Source: JABDII01 sp963815325
Lineage (GTDB): Bacteria; Gemmatimonadota; Gemmatimonadetes; Gemmatimonadales; GWC2-71-9
Reading direction: 5' to 3'
Assembly (NCBI GenBank): GCA_963815325.1
Contig: CAWFGG010000009.1
Location: forward strand, 62,001 to 126,000
DNA: 64,000 nucleotides
The notes beneath the pieces are model-generated. The model saw only the letters and a program-made list of their open reading frames with translations, was not told the origin of the DNA and searched no databases. Of the stretch, positions 28,418-36,159 are shown piece after piece (the stretch's first letter is position 1; every line of letters begins with the position of its first letter). Position numbers and translations under genes: made by a program.

Positions 28418-28933
28418 CTACGCCTCATCGCTGAACTCCGGCCTGTATACGGCGTTCCCGGTCACGCCTGACATCTTGGTCTCGTCGAGCACAAGAATCA
28501 TAAAGACGTCGTCGGGCACTTCCCATTCGCACGTGATTCCGAGAGCTCGAGCGGGCCTGAAGCCGAATCGTGGATAGAACTCGGGGTACCCGATGACGAC
28601 AACAAACGGGCAGCCGTCGCGACGCAGCCACGCGTTGCCGGCCTCGACCAGTTTCGTTCCGATTCCTTGGCGTTGAACTTCGGGGTCGACGGCCATTGGC
28701 CCGAGAGCGCTGCCTTTGACCTGGCCCACCCAAAGAGGGCTGTACATGATATGCCCGACGACTCGCCCTTCGTTGGCCGCCACTAGCGACAACTGAGCCC
28801 CGTCATTGGCTCGTAGCGCATCGACGATCTTGCCCTCTTGCTCTTGACCGAAGGCCCGGCGATTCAGATCGCGGATCGCCGCGGCGTCTTCTGAGTGCTC
28901 TTGTCGGATCTCAATCACGTTGGTTCGACGCAA
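28418..28933 (-). CDS. GNAT-family N-acetyltransferase, cassette gene
   Basis: 171 aa. GNAT fold: IEIRQEHSEDAAAIRDLNRR, the strand VGHIMYSPLWV, LGPMAVDPEVQRQGIGTKLV containing the acetyl-CoA pyrophosphate loop Q/R-x-x-G-x-G, and FVVVIGYPEFYPRFGFRPAR, typical of YhbS-like acetyltransferases. The acceptor substrate is unknown. An attC 10 bp after the stop makes this a gene cassette. Confidence 0.9.
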   Translation of the reverse strand: MRRTNVIEIRQEHSEDAAAIRDLNRRAFGQEQEGKIVDALRANDGAQLSLVAANEGRVVGHIMYSPLWVGQVKGSALGPMAVDPEVQRQGIGTKLVEAGNAWLRRDGCPFVVVIGYPEFYPRFGFRPARALGITCEWEVPDDVFMILVLDETKMSGVTGNAVYRPEFSDEA

Positions 28934-29036
28934 GCCGTGTGGTTCGGCGCTTTGACTATTTGTGCCAATCGGACGCCCTCACGACGTGAGACTCACCTGC
29001 GTCTCCCAGCTGCGCTCCGTACAACGCCCGCAGCCT

Positions 29037-29987
29037 CTAGACGCCTTCCCCGGGTGCGGGCAAATTGATTCCAAAGGTCCATTTCCACGCATCGCCGTCC
29101 TTGACGTAGATCGACGTGCCCCAAACAGATCCAACCTTCTGGCCGTAACAGGTGCCGTCGGCCCCACCCCGGAACGTTAGGATCCCGACGGTCGGCGAGA
29201 GCATCGTGCCCGCGGCGTTGGTAACGCTGACGCTCTTGACGTCGCATCCGGTCCCGGTCCAGTCCTTAAGCGCATCGGCCTTGTTCGCAAAGTAGGTGCC
29301 GAAGATATTGATGAATGAGATCTCCCGGGTCGTCAGGCCCTCGATCGTCTTGGCGTCGTGACCTCTCCAGGCTTCCCAGAGCGCTCTTTCGGCGATGAGC
29401 ATAGCATCGGCGTCGGGATCGCGAGGGGCGGGTTGAGCCTCGCCCTCTGCAGGCGCCGCCTGCTTGCCAACCGGTGTTGCGGGAGCCGCGTTGGGATCGA
29501 CCACCGGCGCTTCGGCGTGGAAGGCTGCCTTCCATCGATCGCCATCCCGAACGTACACGCTCGCCACCCAGCTCTGATCCGGGACCGCTTCTCCGCCGCA
29601 TGTGCCGTCCACAGTCGTCTTGTGAGTGATCAGTGCCGCGTCCTGACCGAGCCGTGTCATCTGCTCGTCGGATACCTCGTAGCTCCTGATCTCGCAATCA
29701 GTGCCGGTGTATTCCTTCTTGGCTGATGCCTTGTCGAGCTTGCCCGACGTACCGTAGCCGACGAACTTGTCCGAAAGAAACGTGTCCCAGAACGTTGCGT
29801 CCTTTACCTTCCACGCCTCGTATGCGCTCTTCTCGAGCGCCAAGAGCGCATCCTTCGTTGGTTCGGCTGGAGCGGTCTTTGCAACGGTGCGAGGTGCGTT
29901 GGCATTGCTCGGCGGCGCATCTCCGGTACAAGCCGAGACAACGAGAGTGGCTGCCGCGGCTAGAACGGCGAAACTGATGTTCTTCAT
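29037..29987 (-). CDS. Lipoprotein with two NTF2-like (DUF4440/SnoaL) domains
   Basis: 316 aa. Signal peptide NISFAVLAAAATLVVSAC ends in a lipobox. Two related domains follow: ALLALEKSAYEAWKVKDATF-WDTFLSDKFVGYG and, after an Ala/Pro-rich linker, LIAERALWEAWRGHDAKTIE-GLTTREISFINIFG. Each has the DUF4440 layout with a late Cys pair (CEIRSYEV/CGGEAV, CDVKSVSV/CYGQKV). The duplication is internal. Its start lies 137 bp from attC1; no attC is recognisable after its stop, so it is either the last cassette of a block or chromosomal. Confidence 0.75.
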   Translation of the reverse strand: MKNISFAVLAAAATLVVSACTGDAPPSNANAPRTVAKTAPAEPTKDALLALEKSAYEAWKVKDATFWDTFLSDKFVGYGTSGKLDKASAKKEYTGTDCEIRSYEVSDEQMTRLGQDAALITHKTTVDGTCGGEAVPDQSWVASVYVRDGDRWKAAFHAEAPVVDPNAAPATPVGKQAAPAEGEAQPAPRDPDADAMLIAERALWEAWRGHDAKTIEGLTTREISFINIFGTYFANKADALKDWTGTGCDVKSVSVTNAAGTMLSPTVGILTFRGGADGTCYGQKVGSVWGTSIYVKDGDAWKWTFGINLPAPGEGV

Positions 29988-30124
29988 GAATTGTCACCTC
30001 CGGATGTGTTAAGCACTGCATTCGACGCCAAGAGCTGTACCGATCTTAGGGCCTGCGCGCCGCCACGCATCCCGGACTTGCGCGGTTTCGTGGGCGTGAA
30101 CGGCGATGGTGCTCACGCTCGTCG

Positions 30125-30231
30125 GTCCAACGAATCCCGCGTCAGTGGCGGGCCATCGCGCCCGCCTGCGCACAAATCAACGACTTCCGTTGAAACCAGC
30201 AAGGCCCGGCCACTGCACGCGGTGGTTAGGA
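30125..30231 (-). repeat. attC1, 107-bp family
   Basis: Plus-strand boxes GTCCAAC (30125) and GTTAGGA (30225), both slightly off the family consensus, around the shared arms CCCGCGTCAGTGGCGGGCC and GGCCCGGCCACTGCACGCGG. It lies 15 bp after the stop of the 30247 gene. Confidence 0.9.
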
Positions 30232-30246
30232 CGCGGCGGCTCACGG

Positions 30247-30957
30247 CTATTTCACATAGCCAATGTCGCTGACCGCGTCGAGGATAGCCGCCGCCCGCCG
30301 GACCTCAGGCTGCGGAGCAGTGGCCTTAGGGGACCAGTAGCTATACGTGCGATACTGGGACCCGGCCAGCACCTCGACCACCATGGTGACGCCATCCAGT
30401 CCTATCCGCCCAGGCGGTATGACGGTTGCCTCATCAGGGAGTATCTCGATATCCAGTGAGTCGAGGCTAGCAAGAATGGAGGGCCACGATTGGCCCTGTG
30501 CAAGTGTCACCTCGCACAGTTCGTACTCGGCGCGCTCGAGGAAGGAGGAGCAGCCGAAGTGTTGCTGCAAACTCGCTCGCAGCTCGCGGTTGCTGATTAG
30601 ATTCGGCTCTCGTTCAGCCTCTTCCTCCCAGGCCGCATCTCGTCCCGGTCGCCAGTAGAAGACGCGCGTTCCTCGGATTCCTGTCGGGTCTTCCCTAAGG
30701 CGTAGGACATCCTCGGGCTGGAACAAGCCGAAGCCAACCCACACGCGAATCTCTCGTTCGTCTGGACCCAACGCGCCTATCGCGCGGAGCGGGGTCCAGC
30801 CAAGTGCGGCGGCATCCTCATCTATGTAGATGGCAAACTTCGACTCAGCCGGCACGGCAACCTGGGCCGGGCAGACTTTGGCGACTCCCCCAAGGAGTAC
30901 CACGGTCCCAACAGCAATTGCACATATCCGCCGGACAACGCTTCTAGGTGGGGTCAT
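30247..30957 (-). CDS. Exported hypothetical protein, cassette gene
   Basis: 236 aa from ATG 30957, giving a signal peptide (RICAIAVGTVVLLGGVAKVC then PAQ). The mature protein has two Cys (CSSF, YELCEV) and a balanced soluble composition; no family recognised. An upstream in-frame Met (30975) would add six residues before the charged n-region. attC1 follows the stop by 15 bp. Confidence 0.7.
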   Translation of the reverse strand: MTPPRSVVRRICAIAVGTVVLLGGVAKVCPAQVAVPAESKFAIYIDEDAAALGWTPLRAIGALGPDEREIRVWVGFGLFQPEDVLRLREDPTGIRGTRVFYWRPGRDAAWEEEAEREPNLISNRELRASLQQHFGCSSFLERAEYELCEVTLAQGQSWPSILASLDSLDIEILPDEATVIPPGRIGLDGVTMVVEVLAGSQYRTYSYWSPKATAPQPEVRRAAAILDAVSDIGYVK

Positions 30958-30969
30958 CTTGACACCCCA

Positions 30970-30988
30970 GTGCAACGGCGGGTTAGGT
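30970..30988 (-). repeat. Remnant attC arm
   Basis: GTGCAACGGCGGGTTAGGT resembles the right arm and R box of the 107-bp family (CACTGCACGCGGTGGTTAGGC) with a few changes; the left arm is missing. Its box GTTAGGT is the exact complement of the ACCTAAC box of attC2 at the other end of the same cassette, which supports it as a true cassette boundary. Confidence 0.45.
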
Positions 30989-31005
30989 CGCCGATTCGCT
31001 TGGCG

Positions 31006-31464
31006 TTACTTCTTCTTCGCTTCAGCAGGTGCCGGTATCGTAAACGGTCCCACCAGAATGAGAGAACCTTGCTTGTCGTCTTTTGACCGTGCGACCTTGA
31101 AGGTGAGCAACATCAAACGCCCGACATGCTCGCGCGAGTAACGCCCGCCTGCATTGATCGTGGCGCCGGGCGCGACGGGAGTCATGACCAGTTCCTGGTC
31201 GACCCCCACGTTGCTGCGCTGCCAAACGTCGCCGTCCGCATCCTTGATGAAGGACTCGATCATGTACCATTTCCCCCACAATCCCGGCACATAGAGGGTC
31301 TCTTTCGAATCGTTCTTCAATTCGATCTTTAGCCAAAGATCCGTGGGTAGCGCCTCCGGGCGATCCTCGGGACCGGCCGCTGTTACCGTGACCACCTTCC
31401 ATTGGGCGAAGGCCGGGGAGACGAGCAACAGCAGGCAAAAGCAGGCTGCAATGAAGCTTCTCAT
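31006..31464 (-). CDS. Exported hypothetical protein, cassette gene
   Basis: 152 aa from ATG 31464, giving a clean signal peptide (MRSFIAACFCLLLLVSPAFA then QW). The mature part is a beta-sandwich-like sequence (WLKIELKNDSKETLYVPGLW, GATINAGGRYSREHVGRLML), possibly Ig-like, with a Lys-rich end. The start codon is only 5 nt from the left box of attC2, so its ribosome binding site would have to come from the attC (GTTAGGTCGCCC precedes ATG). Confidence 0.75.
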   Translation of the reverse strand: MRSFIAACFCLLLLVSPAFAQWKVVTVTAAGPEDRPEALPTDLWLKIELKNDSKETLYVPGLWGKWYMIESFIKDADGDVWQRSNVGVDQELVMTPVAPGATINAGGRYSREHVGRLMLLTFKVARSKDDKQGSLILVGPFTIPAPAEAKKK

Positions 31465-31469
31465 GGGCG

Positions 31470-31576
31470 ACCTAACGAATCCCGCGTCAGTGGCGGGCCG
31501 TCTCGCCCGCCCATGCACTAATCAACGACTTCCTTGAGTCCCGGCAAGGCCCGGCCACTGCACGCGGCGGTTAGGC
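31470..31576 (-). repeat. attC2, 107-bp family
   Basis: Boxes ACCTAAC (31470) and GTTAGGC (31570). The right box contains the brnA stop codon. The left box differs from the consensus GCCTAAC and matches the remnant box at 30982-30988, as expected for the two ends of one cassette. Confidence 0.93.
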
Positions 31577-31804
31577 AGCCCCTTTGGACTTGCGGGGCTT
31601 CCAGTCCAGCGAGAGTCGGCGGCCACTGCCGGCACAATCGCGCAAATACAGGTTAATCAACGTCTGGTAGGGAATGCCCGTCTCCGCGGCGAGCTCCTTG
31701 AAGTACTCAATCGTCGGTTCATCAAGCCGGATGGTGACCGACTTCTTCAAGCGCTTGGCGTAGGGATTCCGTCGCCCTTTTGAGAAATCATATTCGCGTC
31801 TCAT
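31571..31804 (-). CDS. brnA: BrnA-family antitoxin
   Basis: 77 aa from ATG 31804, which overlaps the brnT stop as ATGA. A basic N-terminus (MRREYDFSKGRRNPYAKRLK) is followed by a ribbon-helix-helix-like DNA-binding region, KKSVTIRLDEPTIEYFKELA then AETGIPYQTLINLYLRDC. BrnA neutralises BrnT and represses the operon. Its TAA stop is supplied by the attC2 R box (GCC-TAA-C). It occupies a single cassette with brnT. Confidence 0.92.
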   Translation of the reverse strand: MRREYDFSKGRRNPYAKRLKKSVTIRLDEPTIEYFKELAAETGIPYQTLINLYLRDCAGSGRRLSLDWKPRKSKGAA

Positions 31805-32097
31805 AGTTCCCATCTCTGCGCATACTCGCGGCGCTCTGATCGAGTTGCCTTCCGGGCCGAGATGATGCGGATCGTCTCGTCGGTCTCACGGTAGCAATGG
31901 CACACCACCAGTGTCCGGAGGCCCGCACTGAACCCCAACAAGAGGAAGCGATCTTCGCTGGCGGAGTGATCGGGATCATCGAGCAACACCGCACGCTCAT
32001 CGGCAAAGACCGTCTCGGCCTCTTCGAAGCTGACCCCGTGCTTCCGTTGGTTGGTGCGATTCTTCGGTGGATCCCACTCGAACCGGAGGTCAGCCAT
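31801..32097 (-). CDS. brnT: BrnT-family toxin (type II, RNase)
   Basis: 98 aa, normal BrnT length. Motifs: FEWDPPKNRTNQRKHGVSFE, EAETVFADERAVLLDDPDHS, RFLLLGFSAGLRTLVVCHCY and the terminal ISARKATRSERREYAQR, which in BrnT forms the Arg-rich active face. BrnT is a RelE-like ribonuclease that blocks translation. Order brnT-brnA with coupled translation is the family standard. Confidence 0.93.
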   Translation of the reverse strand: MADLRFEWDPPKNRTNQRKHGVSFEEAETVFADERAVLLDDPDHSASEDRFLLLGFSAGLRTLVVCHCYRETDETIRIISARKATRSERREYAQRWEL

Positions 32098-32313
32098 ACT
32101 TCAATGTACATACGGAGTATGTACTTCGCAAGGTCGCGGATACTTCTGCTTTGGGGAGGGACTGCCTAACGAATCCCGCGTCAGTGGCGGGCCGTCTCGC
32201 CCGCCTGTGCACTAATCAACGACTTCCTTCAAAACCAGCAAGGCCCGGCTGACCTTACCCCGAAAAGTGGACACCTCAAGAAGAGTCAGTACGTTGACTC
32301 GAGGAGGTGTCAC

Positions 32314-32625
32314 ATGGCCAGGAAGCCCAGCCGGATCCGTCGGACGTTCACACCGCAGTTTAAGAAGGACGCCGTGGCCCTCGTTCTCGGTGGGCGGACC
32401 GTCAACGAGGTCGCCCATGATCTCGGGATCGCTCGCAGCCTCCTGCAGCGCTGGAAGACCCAGCTCGCCCGCGAGCCCGACGTGCCCGCGGCGTTCCCCG
32501 GCTCCGGCCGACTGGCGCCCCCGGCCGAGCAACTCCGGCAGCTCCAACAGCGCCTGCGGGCCGTCACGGAGGAGCGCGACATCCTAAAAAAAGCCTTGGC
32601 GTACTTCGCGGACGACCAGAAGTGA
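32314..32625 (+). CDS. IS3-family transposase OrfA
   Basis: 103 aa. N-terminal helix-turn-helix (RRTFTPQFKKDAVALVLGGR then TVNEVAHDLGIARSLLQRWK) and a C-terminal leucine zipper (LRQLQQRLRAVTEERDILKK). Alone it acts as DNA-binding subunit and inhibitor; fused with OrfB it gives the transposase. GAGGAGG lies about 10 nt upstream of ATG 32314. Confidence 0.95.
   Translation: MARKPSRIRRTFTPQFKKDAVALVLGGRTVNEVAHDLGIARSLLQRWKTQLAREPDVPAAFPGSGRLAPPAEQLRQLQQRLRAVTEERDILKKALAYFADDQK
32586..32593 (+). promoter_or_regulatory. -1 programmed frameshift site A-AAA-AAA-G
   Basis: A run of seven A followed by G near the end of orfA; the -1 frame after it (PKKSLGVLRGRPEVKFHF) is open into orfB. This is the usual way IS3 elements make the OrfAB fusion. 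Confidence 0.75.
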
Positions 32626-33491
32626 AGTTTCACTTCATTGCCGCCCACCGCGCCGAGTTCCGCGTGCGCAGCCTCTGTCGCGTGCTCGGGGTCTCGACCA
32701 GCGGCTTCTACCGGTGGGCGCAGCGGCCGGCACCCCGCCAAGCCGAGCGCAACGACGCGCTGCTCGTGCACATCCACGCGGCCTACACCGCGAGCCGGCG
32801 GACGTACGGAGCGCCCCGCATTCACCGCGAGCTCCAGGCACAGGGCGTCGCGGCCGGCCGCCATCGTATCGCGCGCCTCATGCGGCGCGAGGGGATCGTC
32901 GCGTGCACCGAGCGCCGCTTTCGCTGGACCGCCACGGCCCGGGCCGAGCTGCCCGCCGCCCCCAATCGGCTGCGCCGCGACTTCACCGCGGCGGCACCGA
33001 ATCAGCGCTGGGTCTCGGATATCACGTCCGTCCGCACTGGTCAAGGGTGGCTGCACCTCGCCATCGTTCTCGATCTCTACGCCCGGCGCATCGTCGGCTG
33101 GGCGATGGCGCCGACCCTCGACCAGCAGCTCGCGTCCGAGGCCCTCGCCATGGCCCTGGCCGACCGACGGCCCGCGCCCGGGCTCCTGGTCCACTCCGAT
33201 CGGGGCGGGCCGTACCTCGCCACGCGGGTCCAGCAGCAACTCGCGGCGCATCGGGCGATCGCCAGCACCAGCCGGCCGGGGCGCTGCCTCGATAACGCCG
33301 TGGCCGAGAGCTTCTTTCACACGCTCAAGACCGAGCTGGTCTACCAGCACCGCTATCGCACGCGCGCGGAGGCGCGCCTGGCGATTTTCGAGTACATCGC
33401 GGCCTTCTATAACCGCACCCGTCGGCACTCGAGCAACGGGTACCGCTCACCCGACGAGCGCGAGGCTCAATTCGCTGTCTGTCCTACGTAA
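32622..33491 (+). CDS. IS3-family transposase OrfB (DDE integrase domain)
   Basis: 289 aa, in the -1 frame relative to orfA and overlapping it by 4 bp. An HTH_21-like region (FRVRSLCRVLGVSTSGFYRW) is followed by the rve integrase core. The catalytic triad is visible: WVSDITSV (Asp), LLVHSDRGGPY (Asp) and DNAVAESFFHTLKTE (Glu), with the downstream ...AFYNRTRRHSSNGYRSP Lys/Arg region. Normal length and no breaks. Confidence 0.95.
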   Translation: MKFHFIAAHRAEFRVRSLCRVLGVSTSGFYRWAQRPAPRQAERNDALLVHIHAAYTASRRTYGAPRIHRELQAQGVAAGRHRIARLMRREGIVACTERRFRWTATARAELPAAPNRLRRDFTAAAPNQRWVSDITSVRTGQGWLHLAIVLDLYARRIVGWAMAPTLDQQLASEALAMALADRRPAPGLLVHSDRGGPYLATRVQQQLAAHRAIASTSRPGRCLDNAVAESFFHTLKTELVYQHRYRTRAEARLAIFEYIAAFYNRTRRHSSNGYRSPDEREAQFAVCPT

Positions 33492-33552
33492 CCGCGTGTC
33501 CACTTTTCTGGGGCAACTTCAGGCCACTGCACGCGGTGGTTAGGCGGGCTTC

Positions 33553-33777
33553 TTACCGATTCGCTTGAAACTCCTGAACCGTGAGTCCAATTTCGCGGGC
33601 GATCAGCCGGAGCAGGCTCGGCGCGATATCTCGGCTGCCGTGAAAGGGGATGGTGGTGGCTCGGCCATCAGGATGGCGGTACTGTTTGTGTGAACCGCGC
33701 TGTCGAACGAGCGTGAACCCCAAGCGCTCCAGGATCCTCTCGACTTCCCGCGGTTTGAGGACGGGAACGTCACCCAC
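33553..33777 (-). CDS. hicA: HicA-family toxin, copy 1
   Basis: 74 aa, a typical short HicA with a double-stranded-RNA-binding-like fold: LKPREVERILERLGFTLVRQ, RGSHKQYRHPDGRATTIPFH (catalytic His in GSHKQY) and LLRLIAREIGLTVQEF. HicA cleaves mRNA and tmRNA. It lies 3 bp after hicB and 8 bp before the attC3 right box, filling one cassette. The C-terminus differs from copies 2 and 4 (REIG...FQANR instead of RDIG...FLANR). Confidence 0.93.
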   Translation of the reverse strand: MGDVPVLKPREVERILERLGFTLVRQRGSHKQYRHPDGRATTIPFHGSRDIAPSLLRLIAREIGLTVQEFQANR

Positions 33778-33780
33778 TGC

Positions 33781-33990
33781 TTAGGCGACCTGGACGGTCT
33801 GAATCCCGATGAACTCGGTCTCGAGACTAGGCTCGCCATCCTCGAGCAGGAGCGCGACAACCTCACGGAGATTGCTCTGAAGCTCGTCAAGGCTGGTGCC
33901 TTGGGAGTGGGCCCCAGGCCAGCCGGGGACATATCCGACGAAGACACCAGTTTCCGGATCACGCTCGACGACAGCGGTGTAGGTATGCAT
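33781..33990 (-). CDS. hicB: HicB-family antitoxin, copy 1
   Basis: 69 aa from ATG 33990: MHTYTAVVERDPETGVFVGY, VPGWPGAHSQGTSLDELQSN, then LREVVALLLEDGE. This is the degenerate RNase-H-like HicB core that binds HicA; the short form has no clear C-terminal DNA-binding domain. Gene order is hicB then hicA. The 70-bp leader to attC4 is shared almost base for base with the other copies. Confidence 0.93.
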   Translation of the reverse strand: MHTYTAVVERDPETGVFVGYVPGWPGAHSQGTSLDELQSNLREVVALLLEDGEPSLETEFIGIQTVQVA

Positions 33991-34064
33991 GGGGGAAAAG
34001 ATACTGCCAGGGCCGATCGCCGGACAACTGAGATGAGGAGGGCGGCCGAGTCTTGGCCCAGCCT

Positions 34065-34171
34065 GCCTAACGAATCCCGCGTCAGTGGCGGGCCGTCGCG
34101 CCCGCCTGCGCACTAATCAACAGCTTCCTTCAGTCCCGGCAAGGCCTGGCCACTGCACGCGGTGGTTAGGC
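34065..34171 (-). repeat. attC4, 107-bp family
   Basis: Boxes GCCTAAC (34065) and GTTAGGC (34165); the right box supplies the stop codon of the RidA-like gene. A few arm changes (AAGGCCTGGCC, CAGCTTCC) relative to its neighbours. Confidence 0.93.
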
Positions 34172-34564
34172 GTCCGGTTCAAGTACGGCATCAACTTCAG
34201 TCTCGATCAACCACTCGGGGTCGATAAAGCCGTCAACCTGCATGATAGTGTTCACGGGGCGGATATCACGAAAGAACTCGCCATGGACGGACGCCACGGC
34301 TTCCCAATCCTCTATCCGGGTGAGGAGGATGCGCGTGCGGATGACGTCCTGAAGGGTAGCACCAAGTCGTGCGAGCGCTTCCCTCGATATCTCAAAACAC
34401 CGGCGCGCCTGTGCCGCGGCATTGCCAGGAGCGACTGTCTTGCCGTCCGGCCCAAGGGGCGCGGTCCCGGCAACCGCGACGACATTCCCAATGCGAACGG
34501 CGCGAGAAATGCCAACCACAGGCTCGTAAGGGCTCCCGGAAGAGACCATTTTCCTCTGGTTCAT
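34166..34564 (-). CDS. RidA-family enamine/imine deaminase, cassette gene
   Basis: 132 aa, normal RidA (YjgF/YER057c) length. Motifs: VGISRAVRIGNVVAVAGTAP, QARRCFEISREALARLGATL, DVIRTRILLTRIEDWEAVAS; the catalytic Arg is the one in VIRTRILL. RidA proteins hydrolyse reactive enamines. Stop TAA lies in the attC4 right box (GCC-TAA-C). A second, unrelated-looking RidA gene is chromosomal at 58472. Confidence 0.9.
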   Translation of the reverse strand: MNQRKMVSSGSPYEPVVGISRAVRIGNVVAVAGTAPLGPDGKTVAPGNAAAQARRCFEISREALARLGATLQDVIRTRILLTRIEDWEAVASVHGEFFRDIRPVNTIMQVDGFIDPEWLIETEVDAVLEPDA

Positions 34565-34593
34565 GGGAGAATTCCTTGAGAGATTATCGGGAC

Positions 34594-34659
34594 GCCTAAC
34601 GCCTTGCCGATTAGCTGCGGGCGCCGTAGGCGACCGTCAGCTTCATCGGCTGGTTATGT
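34594..34659 (-). repeat. attC5, short (66-bp) unrelated type
   Basis: Boxes GCCTAAC (34594) and GTTATGT (34653). Inner arms CCGATGAAGCTG and CAGCTAATCGG pair with one extra base in the first arm, so orientation is the same as the rest. The box ACATAAC is identical to the one at 36046, the other end of the same cassette. It shares no loop sequence with the 107-bp family. Confidence 0.8.
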
Positions 34660-34704
34660 CGCTATTCGGCTCCCCAAATCTCGGCATCTGTCGACTCGTC
34701 TCTT

Positions 34705-35934
34705 TCAACGTACGCCGCAAACGGCGGCCAACCGACCAATGAACCCATCCGGTCCGTCGTCCACGAACTCACCACTCCGCGAACCACGCCCCCAGCTGTT
34801 TGCAAGTACGGCCACGACAAAGTCTTGGTCCTTCCAGACGGTCAATCCCGCCTGTGCGCCAGTATTCGAGCCACTGATGCTGATTCGCGATGCCCCATGC
34901 TCTCTCGGGAACCAGCCGAAGCTCATCGGCGACTCGATTCCTTCTACGACCGGCCGCGTCCACACGAGGTCGATCGAACCCTCGCTCAGGAACCCCGGTG
35001 AGCGCATGGCGCGTCCGAACGTCAGCAGATCCTCCACATTCGAAACAAGTCCTCCTCCAGCCATGTTGTGACTGTAATCCCAGTCCGGGACACGCTGGGG
35101 CGCATCCGTGAGCTCGTGGAAGTCGGCCAGGTCATACCAAGAGTAGCGTGACGGGCGTCGTGTATCGCCAAGGCCGGGGCGATCGAGTTGGACCGATCGA
35201 AGGCCGAGTGGCCCCAACACCGAGTCATTGAGGAACCGCTGGTATGAGCTTCCGGACGCACTCTGTATCGCCATAGCGAGTGCGTTGTAGCCGTAACTGG
35301 AATACGAGTACCGCGTCAGTGGCGCGAGGTCCGGTACCCAAGGTTGGTCTCGAAAGAGCGGCAGGATATCGGCTACGTTGTCAAAATGCCGCGTGTACAG
35401 CGACTCGTTGCGTTCTGCTCCCCAGTGCCGAAGGGAGCCAAGGTGATGAGCCAGCATCCGGACCGTTACGGGCCGACCGCTGGGATGACGCGGGAATTCT
35501 GGCACATACCGTTGAATCTCGGCGTTGAGATCTATGCGCCCGTCTTCTACCAGCCTCAGCAATGCCACGCCAGTAAATGCCTTGGTGATGCTGGCGATCC
35601 CGAAAGCCATCGCGGAATCAACTTGCACGCGACTTTCAAGGTTGGCAAAACCAGTTGCTTCAAGGAAAACTGTGTGTCCATTATGGCGGATGCCAACAAC
35701 GACAGCGGCGTTCTGTTGTCGAGACTGAAACTCCGCCACGACTTGACGCAGAGCGGCAGTGGAATCGTGACAAGAGCACGACGAATTCGTGCAAGCGAGA
35801 GCTGTCTTGCCGCCCACTCTGTTGGCAACGCTCGGCGCATGGGCACACGATCCCAGCAGCACGCAGGAACCCAGTACAAACCAGCGCAGCGCTTTCGGGA
35901 CCTCGCGTGTCACTAACCGTGGTTCCTTCATCAT
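34705..35934 (-). CDS. Serine beta-lactamase-like hydrolase (S12/class C type), cassette gene
   Basis: 409 aa. A hydrophobic leader ALRWFVLGSCVLLGSCA ends in a lipobox. The catalytic SxxK is in FGIASITKAFTGVALLRLVE, the YxN in RYSYSSYGYNALAMAI. The third motif, usually K/H-x-G, is represented by ISGSNTGAQAGL. Families with this layout include class C beta-lactamases, esterases and D-aminopeptidases, so resistance cannot be claimed. The gene sits in a 1.4-kb cassette with its own attC type. Confidence 0.85.
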   Translation of the reverse strand: MMKEPRLVTREVPKALRWFVLGSCVLLGSCAHAPSVANRVGGKTALACTNSSCSCHDSTAALRQVVAEFQSRQQNAAVVVGIRHNGHTVFLEATGFANLESRVQVDSAMAFGIASITKAFTGVALLRLVEDGRIDLNAEIQRYVPEFPRHPSGRPVTVRMLAHHLGSLRHWGAERNESLYTRHFDNVADILPLFRDQPWVPDLAPLTRYSYSSYGYNALAMAIQSASGSSYQRFLNDSVLGPLGLRSVQLDRPGLGDTRRPSRYSWYDLADFHELTDAPQRVPDWDYSHNMAGGGLVSNVEDLLTFGRAMRSPGFLSEGSIDLVWTRPVVEGIESPMSFGWFPREHGASRISISGSNTGAQAGLTVWKDQDFVVAVLANSWGRGSRSGEFVDDGPDGFIGRLAAVCGVR

Positions 35935-36045
35935 CTGTTCACCTCCAAAGATCTCCGTTCATATCGGTCATCAAGAAATGAGACTCCGCGACAAATATCT
36001 AGTCTGGCCACAATGTCACGACATTGCTGGGCATGTGCTGTGGCG

Positions 36046-36153
36046 ACATAACGAATCCCGCGTCAGTGGCGGGCTACCTAGCCCGCCTTACTCAAATCGA
36101 CGACTTCCTTTAGAAAACTACAAGCGCCCGGCCACTGCACGCGGTGGTTAGGC
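36046..36153 (-). repeat. attC6, 107-bp family with a foreign left box
   Basis: Left box ACATAAC (36046) belongs to the adjoining beta-lactamase cassette, right box GTTAGGC (36147) to its own. The loop is more diverged than in neighbours (GGCTACCTAGCCCGCCTTAC). Confidence 0.93.
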
Positions 36154-36159
36154 GGCGGC

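Larger units (their letters stand above)
32250..33521 (+). mobile_element. IS3-family insertion sequence, 1272 bp
   Basis: Imperfect terminal inverted repeats TGACCTTACCCCGAAAAGTG and TGAAGTTGCCCCAGAAAAGT bound the element. It has a 3-bp target duplication GGC (32247-32249 and 33522-33524), typical for IS3. Two overlapping reading frames, OrfA and OrfB, are joined by a -1 frameshift signal. Both frames and both ends are intact, so the element may be active. Confidence 0.95.
32164..33545 (-). repeat. attC3, 107-bp family, split by the IS3 element
   Basis: Left part 32164-32249 (box GCCTAAC) and right part 33525-33545 (box GTTAGGC) join to a normal attC once the insertion and one copy of its GGC target duplication are removed. 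The cut lies in the outer stem arm (GGCCCGGC^CACTGC), so the hairpin cannot fold as a substrate while the IS is present. Confidence 0.92.

Noticed and set aside
28934..29036. Hairpin GCTGCGGGCG...CGCAGC after the two-domain lipoprotein as a relic attC
   Set aside because: The stem is short and no R boxes with the right spacing flank it.
34705..35934. Calling the S12-type cassette gene an antibiotic-resistance gene
   Set aside because: SxxK and YxN are shared by esterases and peptidases, and the third motif is atypical; resistance cannot be inferred.
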